Source of the DNA: Paraclostridium dentum
GTDB taxonomy: Bacteria; Bacillota; Clostridia; Peptostreptococcales; Peptostreptococcaceae
NCBI RefSeq assembly: GCF_012922555.1
Contig: NZ_WIPK01000017.1
Coordinates: forward strand, 1 to 45,597
DNA length: 45,597 bases
Direction of reading: 5' to 3'
Shown here: piece after piece, positions 25,986 through 35,474 of the stretch
How the letters are laid out: each line of letters begins with the position of its first letter
How positions within the stretch are numbered: the first letter of the stretch is position 1
Position numbers and translations under genes: made by a program
The notes under the pieces: model-generated
Seen by the model: the letters and a program-made list of their open reading frames with translations, nothing else
Database searches by the model: none
Told to the model about the DNA's origin: nothing

Positions 25986-27377
25986 TCATCTTAATATTGT
26001 TTTAGTTTTTATATCATGTTTATTATCTCTGTACAGTTTATTAGATTTCAATAAATATAAGTATACGCTTATCATAAGTATTCCTTTTATTATGCTAGTT
26101 ATGGTTATGCTCCACCAAACTCCACTTAAACCTAAAATTTCTGGACTTGATAAAAAATATGCTATAGGGACCCTTGCCCCAGTTAATACAGTTACTACAA
26201 TAGATGGTATATACGTTCTTCCTATACCCTTAAATGCTCCTGATGTTATTATCTCTACACACATAAATAACTGAGAATAACCTAATATTTTTAAATATTT
26301 TGTTCCTTCAACTATAGTTTCAGTTTCATTTATAAATATAGTAAATATGGATTTTCCTCCAAATATTAAAATTAATGTATTTAATATCCCTAGTAAACTA
26401 GCAATTATGAGAGTTATCTTGAACCCTTTATTTATTCGGTCGTATTTGTTTGCTCCATAGTTTTGTCCCGAAAAGCTACTAAACGCCACAGCTATCCCAT
26501 CTGCAGTCATCCAAGAAATAGCTTCTATCTGAGCACCAACCTTTTGAGCTGCAATAGCTACTGGTCCCCACGATGCTACAATTACTCCAAGTAGCATTGA
26601 AAATATAGTAAACATACCACTTTGTATCGCTACTGGCATACCCAATTTAACTAATGCCTTATAATATTCAAAGTTAATATTCTTAAAAAACATAATTTTA
26701 AAATACTGGTCGTTTCGCTTTATAATCATTACTATAAAACACATTGTAACTACAACTTGAGAGAAAACTGTAGCTATAGCAGCTCCTGCTACCCCTAATT
26801 TAGGTATTGGTCCAAAACCTATTATAAGTAATGGATCTAATATAATATTAGTTATAAGTCCTATGGTATTTATTCTAAATGGAGTTTTACTATTACCCAT
26901 TCCATTGAATATAGCTGTAAATATTGGGTTTATAAAATAAAATATCATTCCTATAGCTACTATAACAAGATACTCTTTAGACATCCTTATAACGTCTGCA
27001 TCTCCAAGGTTAAAAAATCCTATTAGTCCATCCTTAAATACAAGCAATATTAAAGTATATAAAATAGCCAATATTATATTAACTTCTATCGCTGCTTTTA
27101 TATACGACTTAGTGCTTTCAATATCATTTTTCCCCATACTTTGAGCTACTTGAACTTCTCCTCCAACTCTAGATATAGCTATAAGTGCCATTCCTAACCA
27201 TGGAAAAAATCCTGCTGTACCTATTGCTGCAACAGCACTGCTTCCAGCCTTGCCTACCCAAATCATATCTATCATATTGTACGCCATTTGTATAAAAGAA
27301 GTACCCATTATAGGAAGTGCTAACTTTATTAGCTTTTCTGTAATTTTACCTTCTGTTAAATCTATCCTTTCTTTCAT
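25986..27377 (-). CDS. MATE-family efflux transporter
   Basis: This 463-residue membrane protein has about twelve hydrophobic segments in two homologous halves. The opening LIKLALPIMGTSFIQMAYNMIDMIWVG and later GMGNSKTPFRINTIGLITNIILDPLLI are typical of MATE (NorM/DinF-like) exporters, which use sodium or proton gradients to expel drugs or metabolites. It is monocistronic, between YgiQ and a ferritin-like gene. It is not closely similar to the second MATE at 35475-36872, and the substrate is unknown. Confidence 0.9.
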   Translation of the reverse strand: MKERIDLTEGKITEKLIKLALPIMGTSFIQMAYNMIDMIWVGKAGSSAVAAIGTAGFFPWLGMALIAISRVGGEVQVAQSMGKNDIESTKSYIKAAIEVNIILAILYTLILLVFKDGLIGFFNLGDADVIRMSKEYLVIVAIGMIFYFINPIFTAIFNGMGNSKTPFRINTIGLITNIILDPLLIIGFGPIPKLGVAGAAIATVFSQVVVTMCFIVMIIKRNDQYFKIMFFKNINFEYYKALVKLGMPVAIQSGMFTIFSMLLGVIVASWGPVAIAAQKVGAQIEAISWMTADGIAVAFSSFSGQNYGANKYDRINKGFKITLIIASLLGILNTLILIFGGKSIFTIFINETETIVEGTKYLKILGYSQLFMCVEIITSGAFKGIGRTYIPSIVVTVLTGARVPIAYFLSSPEILGLSGVWWSITITSIIKGILMISVYLYLLKSNKLYRDNKHDIKTKTILR

Positions 27378-27480
27378 CCATACACCTCTTTTCTTAAAGA
27401 ATTTTCTGACATTTAGTTATACATAATAATAATATCTATTAATTTATTTTTTTGCTATATTATTTTTTCTTTTAAATTAC

Positions 27481-27515
27481 AAAAGCTTGATTATATAAAA
27501 TATAATCAAGCTTTT
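27481..27515 (-). terminator. intrinsic terminator after the ferritin-like gene
   Basis: AAAAGCTTGATTATA pairs with its complement around a short A-rich loop, with a T-run at both ends. Confidence 0.8.
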
Positions 27516-27517
27516 TA

Positions 27518-27970
27518 TTAAAGTGATTTGTACATTATTTCAAATTTATTTTTCATAACCTTATATTGACTTACCATTTCATTTAAGTGTTGGAATATAC
27601 TTTTATCTAGGTGTTCATCTTTATATGAATGCAACAAATTATTTCCACCTTCTATTCCCATGTCAATAGCATTTATAGTATGTTTAATTAATTCTTTGTC
27701 ATTATCTATAAACATATCCTTTAATTTTTCAAACATACTTGCCATTTCTCCAGCTACACCTAATGAAGTCGTAGGCTCTCCGCCAAGTTGCTTTATATAT
27801 GAACTTACCTTTTCGTCCTGCTCTCTAAATATTACCATACTTTTTGTAAGTTCACTTTTTAATTCTTTATTTTCAGCTTTATCTTGATAAACTCTAAATG
27901 TATCTGCTCCCATATGAACGCCTCTTAAAAACTTATTTAGCTCTTTTATAAGTTCATCATGTTTATCCAT
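27518..27970 (-). CDS. ferritin-like helical protein (DUF2383 type)
   Basis: This 150-residue, almost wholly alpha-helical protein has a four-helix pattern: LIKELNKFLRGVHMGADTF, then helices with E-x-x-R-E/Q spacing, LGGEPTT in the turn, and ELIKHTINAIDMGIEGGNNLL. This resembles DUF2383/PA2169-like ferritin-like domains. Metal ligands are not clear. ATG 27970 is preferred over GTG 27979, which lies in the Shine-Dalgarno GAGGTGAT. Function unknown. Confidence 0.7.
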   Translation of the reverse strand: MDKHDELIKELNKFLRGVHMGADTFRVYQDKAENKELKSELTKSMVIFREQDEKVSSYIKQLGGEPTTSLGVAGEMASMFEKLKDMFIDNDKELIKHTINAIDMGIEGGNNLLHSYKDEHLDKSIFQHLNEMVSQYKVMKNKFEIMYKSL

Positions 27971-28023
27971 AATTATCACCTCATCCTTAGTTTTCTACCA
28001 AAGATTTATATTATTCACATAAA

Positions 28024-29337
28024 TTAAAATATATTATTTTCAAAGTGTCTACATCTATTTATCATAAATTCCATAGTATTTAAAAATTCATCAACTTCTT
28101 CAGTTGTGTTGTAAAGTCCTAAACTAGCTCTAACCATACCAGCTGCTTTACAATCTCTATTTAATAATTTTTGAGCTTCTGCGTCATCTATTCCAAGTAA
28201 TCTTCTTACATAAGTGTGTGCACAAAACGCTCCTTGTCTTACAGCAATTCCTCTAATATATGATAATCTATCAGCTACTGAATCAAAATTTATACCGTCT
28301 ACATTAAAAGTAATAACTCCTAATCTATCTTTGTCATTTGAGTCTCCATAAAGTACTACCCTATCAATATCTTCAAGGCCTTTTATAAGTCTATTTTTCA
28401 GTAATTCTTCATGTTCTTGAATTTTATCAAATCCGATTTCTTTTAGTTTATTCATAGCTGTATACATAGCTACAACGCCTAAATAGTTAGGAGTTCCAGC
28501 TTCAAATTTTGATGGTAATTCACTCCAATAAATATCATAGTCAAATACTAAGTCTACAGCTCCTCCACCTTTTAAAAATGGTTCTTTATCTTCTAAATCT
28601 TCTTTAAGTCCAACAACTACTCCAGTTCCATATGGTGCATACATTTTATGAGCAGATAATGCTAAAAAATCTATAGCATCATCATTTCCAGTTCCTTTCA
28701 TATTAATTTCTCTATGAGGAGCTAATTGAGCTGCATCAACAATAATTTTTGCACCATACTTATGCGCTACCTTAGCTATATGATGTATTGGATTTACGTA
28801 TCCTGTTACATTAGATGCTCCAGTTACACTTACAAACTTAACTTCACCTCTATTTTTAATTAATTGTTCTTCTATATCATCTACTTTTAATTTTCCTTCA
28901 TTATCTACATCTATATAAATAACATTTGCATTATACCTCCATGGTAGGTCATTCGCATGATGTTCCATTCTTGTAGTAATAACTTTATCATATTTGCTAT
29001 TTATCAACGCATTTGCTAACAAGTTTATCCCTTCGGTTGTATTTTTAGTAAATATTACAGTATATCGATCATCATCTTTTAAGTTAAAATATTCCTTAAC
29101 ATAATCTCTGCATTTTTCATAAACTCTGTTTGAATACTCTGATTTTGGCCCCTTACCTCTACCTATAGATCCATACATTTGCATATGTTTAAAAATTTCT
29201 CTGTCTACACATTTAAAAGGAGGTGTTGTCGCTCCATTGTCAAAGCATATAGGTGTTGCATATGCTCCATCTCCTAGTTTTATGGTTAAATCTACTCCAT
29301 CAAACATAGGTCTATAATTGACTTCTTTTCTATACAT
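28024..29337 (-). CDS. cysteine desulfurase-like class V aminotransferase
   Basis: This 437-residue PLP enzyme has the lysine site ALSAHKMYAPYGTGVVVG, VDAAQLAPHREI, TKNTTEGINLLANAL and the C-terminal loop RQGAFCAHTYVRRLLGI, whose cysteine is a candidate persulfide-forming residue. SufS/Csd-type desulfurases supply sulfur for Fe-S clusters or thio-cofactors. It lies next to the thiamine thiazole operon but has its own ribosome site (GGGGG 7 nt before ATG 29337). A sulfur-donor role for ThiS is possible but unproven; no nifU or sufU gene is adjacent. Confidence 0.82.
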   Translation of the reverse strand: MYRKEVNYRPMFDGVDLTIKLGDGAYATPICFDNGATTPPFKCVDREIFKHMQMYGSIGRGKGPKSEYSNRVYEKCRDYVKEYFNLKDDDRYTVIFTKNTTEGINLLANALINSKYDKVITTRMEHHANDLPWRYNANVIYIDVDNEGKLKVDDIEEQLIKNRGEVKFVSVTGASNVTGYVNPIHHIAKVAHKYGAKIIVDAAQLAPHREINMKGTGNDDAIDFLALSAHKMYAPYGTGVVVGLKEDLEDKEPFLKGGGAVDLVFDYDIYWSELPSKFEAGTPNYLGVVAMYTAMNKLKEIGFDKIQEHEELLKNRLIKGLEDIDRVVLYGDSNDKDRLGVITFNVDGINFDSVADRLSYIRGIAVRQGAFCAHTYVRRLLGIDDAEAQKLLNRDCKAAGMVRASLGLYNTTEEVDEFLNTMEFMINRCRHFENNIF

Positions 29338-29454
29338 TTATTTTCCCCCTAAAAAACAAATTTAAAAATATTTATATTAACTCTTCATTAATAGTATTCA
29401 AAATTAGTTCATAATGTGCTTTCATTCTATCTATTACATGTAAATTTTAAGCGT

Positions 29455-29503
29455 AAAAAGACTATCCTATACCCATTTATTCAATGGTTTTAGGATAGCC
29501 TAT
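29455..29503 (-). terminator. intrinsic terminator of the thiamine operon
   Basis: A long stem pairs CTATCCTA (29462-29469) with TAGGATAG (29491-29498), continues inward as CCCAT/ATGG, and has a T-run on the minus strand. Confidence 0.8.
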
Positions 29504-30091
29504 TTATAAAAAACTTTTAATTGTATCTTTTACATTATCTGATTCCATAATACTAGACATAACTGCGATATCATCACAGTAATTCAAAGTTTCTTTCACA
29601 TTATTTGGTAAAATTCCTCCTAGTGCTATTAACTTTATATCATATCCATTTAATTCACTTTGAGCTTGCTTTAGTAAACTTATTCCTTTTGGCTTTAAAT
29701 CAATTTTACACTTAGTTTCATATATATGTGAAAATATTAAATAAGAAACTGAATATTTTTTCACCTCAATAATCTCTTCTATACTATGTGTAGATACTCC
29801 AATAGTCTTTTCTTTATATTCGAGTTTATTTTTAAATTTATTAAACATATCAAACGACATGTGTATACCATCAGCATCTACTGAATTGAAAATTTCATAA
29901 TTACCATTTATTATAATTTTAGTTTTTTTATTTACACGTTCTCTAGTTTTAAAATACAGGTTTTCTAACTCATCATTTTTCAAATCTTTTTCTCTTAATA
30001 TAATATTTTCAACACCATTAAAAGATGCTTCTTCTAGTACTTCTAAATATCTTTTCTCATTACATAAATGTCTATTAGTTATAAGGTACAT
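29504..30091 (-). CDS. ThiE/TenI-like protein of the thiamine operon
   Basis: This 195-residue TIM-barrel protein belongs to the ThiE/TenI superfamily: MYLITNRHLC at the start, VENIILREKDL, GIHMSFDMF, and a C-terminal LIALGGILPNNVKE with AVMSSIM. ThiE normally has an H-x-G-Q-x-D motif where this has HMSFDM, so one expected metal or phosphate-binding residue set is altered; TenI (thiazole tautomerase) is therefore equally or more likely. It overlaps thiH by 13 nt and is last in thiS-thiF-thiG-thiH-thiE. Confidence 0.8.
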   Translation of the reverse strand: MYLITNRHLCNEKRYLEVLEEASFNGVENIILREKDLKNDELENLYFKTRERVNKKTKIIINGNYEIFNSVDADGIHMSFDMFNKFKNKLEYKEKTIGVSTHSIEEIIEVKKYSVSYLIFSHIYETKCKIDLKPKGISLLKQAQSELNGYDIKLIALGGILPNNVKETLNYCDDIAVMSSIMESDNVKDTIKSFL

Positions 30092-31194
30092 TGAAATCTT
30101 TCCCAGTCTTTAAATATTTGTTGATACCCTATATCATTAAGCATTTTTTTTATTTGTAATACGCTGCTTTCATCACTTATTTCAAATTGTTCTGTTCCCT
30201 CTCCATCTGATGAATGTCCGCCAACATTAGTAGATACTCCCGCACTTAGTTTTGTAACCCCAAGAGGAATTAAATTTTTTCTTAGACTTAAACTTTCTCT
30301 AGTAGATAAATTTATTCCTCCTTGATTATCAAATAATCTCATAACTATCATAACTTGTACTAAATCCTTATCACTAACTTCTATAAGATTTTCATAACAA
30401 CCTTTAAAAGGTCTTATCCTAGGTATTGAGTATGACACATCAACTTGAGGATATTTATTTCTTATATATCTTCCATGCATCAAAGTAAAAAAAGTTTCTT
30501 CTCTAAAATCATTAAGTCCTAATAAAGCTCCTATAGATATACTTCTCATTCCAGATTTTGCAGCTCTCTCTGGTGCATCTAATCTATATTTATAATTAGA
30601 TTTAGGTCCTTTTAAGTGAACATTTTTATATATTTTTTCATTGTATGTTTCTTGATATACAGTGATACCTTCAACCCCTTTTTCATACAGGTATCTATAT
30701 TCATCCTCATCCATTGGATAAACCTCTATTGTTATAGATGGGAATATATCATTTAAAACAGAAACAGCATCTCCTATATATTTTACATCTGAATGGATTT
30801 TACTTTCTCCTGTTAAGAGTAATAAATGTTTAAATCCATCTTTAGATATAGCTAGTCCTTCATTGTATATCTCATCTGCATTTAATTTTTTTCTCTTTAT
30901 ATCAGAATCTATATTGTAACCACAGTATACGCATTTGTTTACACAAAAATTTGAAATATACATAGGTGTATATAAAAGTATAGTTTTTCCAAAGTATCTA
31001 TTGGTTATTTCATTTGCCTTTTGGGCCATTAGTTCAAGATACTTAGTTGCTGTTTTTGATAGCAAATTTAATAAGTCATATTCATCTAAACTATCCTTTT
31101 GTAGACTTCTTAAAACATCTTCATCGCTTACATTTTTCAAATAAGACTCTATTTTAAAATCTTTATATGAATCTATAAATTTATAAAAACTCAA
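30079..31194 (-). CDS. thiH: 2-iminoacetate synthase ThiH
   Basis: This radical SAM enzyme (371 residues) cleaves tyrosine to dehydroglycine, the glycine-derived part of the thiamine thiazole. The iron-sulfur cysteines are C84, C88 and C91 in NFCVNKCVYCGYN. The C-terminal BATS-type domain includes RIRPFKGC and LSAGVSTNVGGHSS. Use of ThiH rather than ThiO fits an anaerobe. It sits 2 bp after thiG. Confidence 0.95.
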   Translation of the reverse strand: MSFYKFIDSYKDFKIESYLKNVSDEDVLRSLQKDSLDEYDLLNLLSKTATKYLELMAQKANEITNRYFGKTILLYTPMYISNFCVNKCVYCGYNIDSDIKRKKLNADEIYNEGLAISKDGFKHLLLLTGESKIHSDVKYIGDAVSVLNDIFPSITIEVYPMDEDEYRYLYEKGVEGITVYQETYNEKIYKNVHLKGPKSNYKYRLDAPERAAKSGMRSISIGALLGLNDFREETFFTLMHGRYIRNKYPQVDVSYSIPRIRPFKGCYENLIEVSDKDLVQVMIVMRLFDNQGGINLSTRESLSLRKNLIPLGVTKLSAGVSTNVGGHSSDGEGTEQFEISDESSVLQIKKMLNDIGYQQIFKDWERFQCTL

Positions 31195-31196
31195 TC

Positions 31197-31973
31197 CTAA
31201 ACACCTACCTCGCTTAAAAATCCTGTTAAAGGTGATGATGCATTTGCATAATTTGTAACTCTACCAGCCTTAGCTAGATATGCTTCTCTTCCACCTTCAA
31301 CAGCTAATTTAAATGCATTTGCCATTTTTATTGAATCTTGAGCACTAGATATTGCAGTATTCACTAGTACCGCAGCTGCTCCCATTTCCATAGCTTCCAT
31401 AGCTTGTGAAGGCTTCCCTATTCCTGCATCAACGATTATAGGTATATCTATTTCATCAATCATAATTTTTATCATTTCTTTCATCTTAAGTCCTCTATTA
31501 GATCCAATTGGTGCTCCTAATGGCATAACTGCTGCTGCTCCAGCTTCTACAAGTTTTTTTCCTGCATATAAATCTGGTGTCATATACGGTAATACTATAA
31601 ATCCTTCATCTGCCAAAATTTTAGTAGCTTTTATAGTTTCTTCGTTGTCTGGTAATAAATACTTAGAATCACTTATCACTTCTATTTTTATGAAATTTCC
31701 ACATCCCATTTTTCTAGCTATCCTAGCAATTCTAACTGCTTCAACATGATTTGTTGCACCTGAAGTATTTGGTAGTATAGTCATTTTTTTTGGAATATGA
31801 CTTATAATATTTTCATCTTTATTATCTAAATCAACTCTTCTTAATGCTACAGTTATAATCTCACTTTCACTTGATTCTATAACTTTTGGCAAAATCTCAT
31901 TTGAGCCATATTTACCCGTTCCTATTAATAGTCTGCTGTTAAATTCATGTCCCCCTAATACTAATTTATCCAT
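31197..31973 (-). CDS. thiG: thiazole synthase ThiG
   Basis: This 258-residue TIM-barrel enzyme joins deoxyxylulose phosphate, dehydroglycine and ThiS-thiocarboxylate sulfur to make the thiazole. Family segments are [32 protein letters not shown] with the likely Schiff-base lysine, [10 protein letters not shown] and [13 protein letters not shown]. It has a GGGGGATA ribosome-binding site. It is third in the thi operon and forms a complex with ThiH. Confidence 0.95.
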   Translation of the reverse strand: MDKLVLGGHEFNSRLLIGTGKYGSNEILPKVIESSESEIITVALRRVDLDNKDENIISHIPKKMTILPNTSGATNHVEAVRIARIARKMGCGNFIKIEVISDSKYLLPDNEETIKATKILADEGFIVLPYMTPDLYAGKKLVEAGAAAVMPLGAPIGSNRGLKMKEMIKIMIDEIDIPIIVDAGIGKPSQAMEAMEMGAAAVLVNTAISSAQDSIKMANAFKLAVEGGREAYLAKAGRVTNYANASSPLTGFLSEVGV

Positions 31974-31985
31974 TTTTATCCCCCT

Positions 31986-32789
31986 CTATTTTATGTATTC
32001 TATCAATACCTTTGTAGCTAGATTGGCCATATGGTTTGCACAAATAGATACTCTAGGTGCCATAAGTCCATCCCCTTCTTTTGCTTCACTTACTTCATCT
32101 CCACATATAAAAAATTTATCTTTTATCTTTCTTGTTTTTATTATGTTAGAATCATAAAAACCTGCCATTCCAGATGATGAAATAAGGTATTTATTTTTCA
32201 TATTCTTTAATACAAAACTTGCAATTTCAGCTTTGTATTTAGGACTATCAAATGCCTCCATTATAATATCTACATCCTCAAATTCATTTATATTTGATGA
32301 ATCTATAATTTTATTTACAGTATCTATTTTTATAAATGGATTTATATTTTTTATATGATTTTTAATTGCATCGGTTTTGTACTTACCTATATCACTTATA
32401 AAGTATTGTTGCCTATTTAAGTTAGATGGTTCAACTACATCAAAGTCTGCTAATATTAGATGTCCTACTCCTATTCTTGCAAGTGATATAGCGATATTAG
32501 AACCAAGACCTCCAAGTCCTAAAACAACGACTTTACCTTTTTTCAAACTAGCATGGATATTTGGAGTATGCCTTGATACCATTAAACTTTCTAGCTCCTC
32601 AAATGTAGGAATTTCTCCTTTTTTTATTAATGTAACTCTATCTCCATCTTTTAAAAGTTTATTTTCTGAAATAGGATATCCATTTAATATAACTACATCT
32701 GCATTCTTTTTAAATCTGTCTTTTATAAAATTAATGCTTACTTCATTCTCATTCAAAATTTCTAAAGTTTCATTTATAAACAGTTTCAC
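31986..32789 (-). CDS. thiF: ThiS adenylyltransferase ThiF with N-terminal ThiS-like domain
   Basis: This E1-like enzyme adenylates the C-terminus of ThiS. The N-terminal about 60 residues form a beta-grasp ThiS-like domain without the GG tail, as in other clostridial ThiF proteins. The catalytic part has the ATP motif GLGGLGSNIA, DFDVVEPSNLNRQQY with the conserved RQ pair, and MEAFDSPKYKA. An in-frame TTG at 32807 exists, but the GTG at 32789 follows GGAGGGGG by 5 nt and is preferred (267 residues). That ribosome site is encoded by the last glycine codons of thiS. Confidence 0.9.
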   Translation of the reverse strand: MKLFINETLEILNENEVSINFIKDRFKKNADVVILNGYPISENKLLKDGDRVTLIKKGEIPTFEELESLMVSRHTPNIHASLKKGKVVVLGLGGLGSNIAISLARIGVGHLILADFDVVEPSNLNRQQYFISDIGKYKTDAIKNHIKNINPFIKIDTVNKIIDSSNINEFEDVDIIMEAFDSPKYKAEIASFVLKNMKNKYLISSSGMAGFYDSNIIKTRKIKDKFFICGDEVSEAKEGDGLMAPRVSICANHMANLATKVLIEYIK

Positions 32790-32790
32790 T

Positions 32791-32985
32791 TTAACCCCCT
32801 CCCACAAACCTTATAACTTCTACGATATCATCTGACTTTAATATATATGAGCTATATTGATGATTTTCAATGATATCTAGATTAACTTCTACAACAACAT
32901 TATCAACTTTAAGTTTTAATTCCTCTAGTAAGTTTAAAATCGTAGTCCCAGGTTTTAAACAAATCTCTTTCCCATTTACCTTCAT
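32791..32985 (-). CDS. thiS: sulfur carrier protein ThiS
   Basis: This 64-residue beta-grasp protein carries sulfur as a C-terminal thiocarboxylate. It ends in VGGG, three glycines rather than the usual two. The internal segment TTILNLLEELKL is typical. It is the first gene after the TPP riboswitch, and ends 1 bp before the thiF GTG. Confidence 0.93.
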   Translation of the reverse strand: MKVNGKEICLKPGTTILNLLEELKLKVDNVVVEVNLDIIENHQYSSYILKSDDIVEVIRFVGGG

Positions 32986-33002
32986 ATATTCCTCCTTAAG
33001 CG

Positions 33003-33166
33003 CAAAAAAACGTCCTCTTTTTAGAGAACGCTTTCATATGCATCAAAAATAATGCTTACTTACTATATTAAGCTTCCCTACGCAAGAATTACCTTGATCA
33101 GGTTTTTAGGGTCTGAAAGTTACGGCTTTACTTCTCAACTATCCAATCATAGCTCCCCTAGCCTTT
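33003..33166 (-). promoter_or_regulatory. TPP riboswitch with terminator
   Basis: The minus-strand RNA has the thi-box elements CTAGGGGAGCT (33154-33164), TTGAGAAG, ACCTGATC and GCGTAGGGAAGC (33071-33082), the standard pyrophosphate and pyrimidine sensing parts. The expression platform ends in a terminator hairpin CGTTCTCT-AAAA-AGAGGACG followed by seven T residues (33006-33032). Thiamine pyrophosphate binding should terminate transcription before thiS. Confidence 0.95.
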
Positions 33167-33185
33167 TATTCATTTTTACAAGTTG

Positions 33186-33214
33186 AGTATATCATAGTAT
33201 TTTTTTATATTCAA
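33186..33214 (-). promoter_or_regulatory. promoter of the thi operon
   Basis: On the minus strand TTGAAT (33209-33214), 17 bp and TATACT (33186-33191), about 15 bp before the riboswitch aptamer. Confidence 0.65.
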
Positions 33215-33261
33215 TAAAAAGTTAATACTTATATTTTTATGCATACTTTTATAATATGACA

Positions 33262-33300
33262 ATAAAAATAGTATCTAGTTAATACTAGATACTATTTTTT
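33262..33300 (-). terminator. intrinsic terminator after the S1-domain gene
   Basis: Perfect 15-bp stem AAAATAGTATCTAGT (33265-33279) with its complement (33284-33298), loop TAAT, with A and T tracts on both sides. Confidence 0.8.
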
Positions 33301-33310
33301 CTCGTCTATT

Positions 33311-34540
33311 TTATTTTAAATCTTTAAACTTATCTTTAAATAAATCTCCTAATGATCCTAATGACTCTTCTACCTCTAAAAATTCAGAGTAATCTTCTTC
33401 AGGCTCTTTTGTAGCTTCTTTTAATGATACAACCATTCTCTTATCTTTATTTTTTATATCTATTATCATAACATCTATTATGTCTCCAACATTAACAACA
33501 TTAGATACTTTCATAACTCTTTCTTCACTTAATTCAGATATTGGTAAGAATGCTTCTACTCCAAGCTTAACTTCTACAAAAGCTCCTCTTTCTATAAGTT
33601 TTAAAACTTTAACATTAACAATATCTCCAACTTGCATTTCTTCTTTTACAGAATTCCATGGATCATTGTTTATATCTTTTATAGCTAGTCCTACTTTTTT
33701 ATTTTCTTTGTCTATTTTTATAACATATACATCTACTTCTTGTCCTTCTTTTACTACATCTTCAACTGATTCTACTCTATGCCAAGCTAATTCATTTATA
33801 TGTGCTAATCCTTCTATTCCACCTAAATCTATGAATGCTCCATAGTTCATTATTTTACTTACTTTACCACTTCTTTTTTGGCCTATTTCAAGAGAGTTAA
33901 ATAAATCCTCTTTAGCTTGCTTAAATCTTGCTCTTTCAGCTTCTCTCTCAGCCTTCATTTTTGCTCTTTTAGCTGCCTTTTCAACTTCTACTCTTTCATG
34001 AGCAACTTCTCTATGAGATGCAACTATTCTATTTCTTCTTAAATCCATTTCTATCATATAAACTTCTAAATCACGACCTACATATGCAGCTGTATTGTTT
34101 ACAAATGTAACATCTATTTGAGATAACGGTATAAATACAGTTTCTGTTTTATAACTTGCAAATAGTCCTTTTTCAATGCTTCTTTCTACATGAACAGTTA
34201 ATATAGTATGGTTATCTAAAGCTTCTTTTAGCTCTTTTCTAGTAGCTTCAATAACAGCTTTTTTAGCTGATAAATACATTGTTCCATCTTTACGATTTAT
34301 CTTAGTTATTTCTCCACTTATTTCTTGTCCAACACTATACTTATCTTCTATTGTTTCATCTTTAGCTAATATAAGTTCAGATATAGATATAATTCCTTCA
34401 AATCCATAATTTAATTCTAAATGTAATTCATCATATAATACTTTAGTTATTTTTCCGCTTACTGTTTGACCTATTTTTATACTACTCATTTCTTTTTCTT
34501 GTTGCTCTAAAAGTTCTTGCATAGTTTGATTGTTCTCCAT
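33311..34540 (-). CDS. multi-S1-domain RNA-binding protein (ribosomal protein S1-like)
   Basis: The 409-residue protein has four S1 domains: about residues 17-90 (IGQTVSGKITKV), 105-175, 205-275 (IGQKRSGKVSKIMNYGAFID) and 290-365 (VGDIVNVKVLKLIERGAFVE). The third and fourth are most canonical. A basic helical segment (about 185-212, rich in Lys, Arg, Glu and Ala) links domains two and three. Such proteins in Firmicutes resemble ribosomal protein S1 and probably bind mRNA. It is monocistronic. Confidence 0.88.
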   Translation of the reverse strand: MENNQTMQELLEQQEKEMSSIKIGQTVSGKITKVLYDELHLELNYGFEGIISISELILAKDETIEDKYSVGQEISGEITKINRKDGTMYLSAKKAVIEATRKELKEALDNHTILTVHVERSIEKGLFASYKTETVFIPLSQIDVTFVNNTAAYVGRDLEVYMIEMDLRRNRIVASHREVAHERVEVEKAAKRAKMKAEREAERARFKQAKEDLFNSLEIGQKRSGKVSKIMNYGAFIDLGGIEGLAHINELAWHRVESVEDVVKEGQEVDVYVIKIDKENKKVGLAIKDINNDPWNSVKEEMQVGDIVNVKVLKLIERGAFVEVKLGVEAFLPISELSEERVMKVSNVVNVGDIIDVMIIDIKNKDKRMVVSLKEATKEPEEDYSEFLEVEESLGSLGDLFKDKFKDLK

Positions 34541-34641
34541 TAAACTTCATCCCTTCCTATGTAAACGTTTATATAATTTTTGTATTTAATCATATACTAT
34601 TATATCACTAACGATATATTATTTGATATTATTAATTGTTT

Positions 34642-35355
34642 TTACTTTCCAAAAAAATATTCTTTTATATATTCTTCGTTAAAATTCACCACTAAATTTC
34701 CCGGGAAATTTACTTCTTCTAATATTTTTGTACAATTTTCAAAATTACCAACCTGATAGTATATATGTGCATCACTACCTAAAATAACCTTAACATCATG
34801 TTTTTTGCAAAGATTTAATAAAACTTTAGCATTTTCTATTGCTCCAACCCTAAAGCTATTAGTTCTTAATGAAGAGTTGTTTATCTCTAGTAAAGTATTA
34901 GTTTCCTTAGCTTTTACTACAACTTTTTCATAATCAACAGGATATCTACTATCGTCTAAATGTCCTATTATTTTTACCTCTTTATTTTCCATTACATTTA
35001 ATACTGCTTTTGTATTTTCATGTATGTTTCCAGGATTTATGCACGGTGGATGGAAGCTAGCAATAACATAATCTAATTTTCCAACTACATCACTTGGAAT
35101 ATCTATATTACCATCAAAATCCATTATATTAGCTTCTATTCCTTTTAACACTTTAACTCCATTTATTTCTTCTTTTATAACGCCTAAATTTCCAAAATAA
35201 AAAGGATGTGTACTTCCAGGCATATTAGGAGCATGGTCTGATACACCTACATACTTTAGCCCTTTTAATTTGGCTTCATCTATATTCTCTTTAAGTGTGC
35301 TATATGCATGTCCGCTTGCAATAGTATGGCAGTGTAAATCTATAATTGCATTCAT
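34642..35355 (-). CDS. PHP-domain phosphatase (YcdX-like)
   Basis: The 237-residue protein is a single PHP domain. It has DLHCHTIASGHAYST at the start, GVSDHAPNMPGSTHP, GIEANIMD, ASFHPPC, GHLDDSRYPVD and LGSDAHIYYQVG; the histidines and acidic residues match the trinuclear metal site of YcdX-type phosphoesterases. The physiological substrate is unknown. It is monocistronic between the S1 protein and a MATE gene. Confidence 0.88.
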   Translation of the reverse strand: MNAIIDLHCHTIASGHAYSTLKENIDEAKLKGLKYVGVSDHAPNMPGSTHPFYFGNLGVIKEEINGVKVLKGIEANIMDFDGNIDIPSDVVGKLDYVIASFHPPCINPGNIHENTKAVLNVMENKEVKIIGHLDDSRYPVDYEKVVVKAKETNTLLEINNSSLRTNSFRVGAIENAKVLLNLCKKHDVKVILGSDAHIYYQVGNFENCTKILEEVNFPGNLVVNFNEEYIKEYFFGK

Positions 35356-35474
35356 ATTTAATCCTCCTATGTTTTAACTATCTCTTATTATTATATACCC
35401 TTTAGTTATATGTATATAATAAATTTATATAAATTTAAAGCTATGGTAAATTTTATTTACCATAGCTTTTTAAA

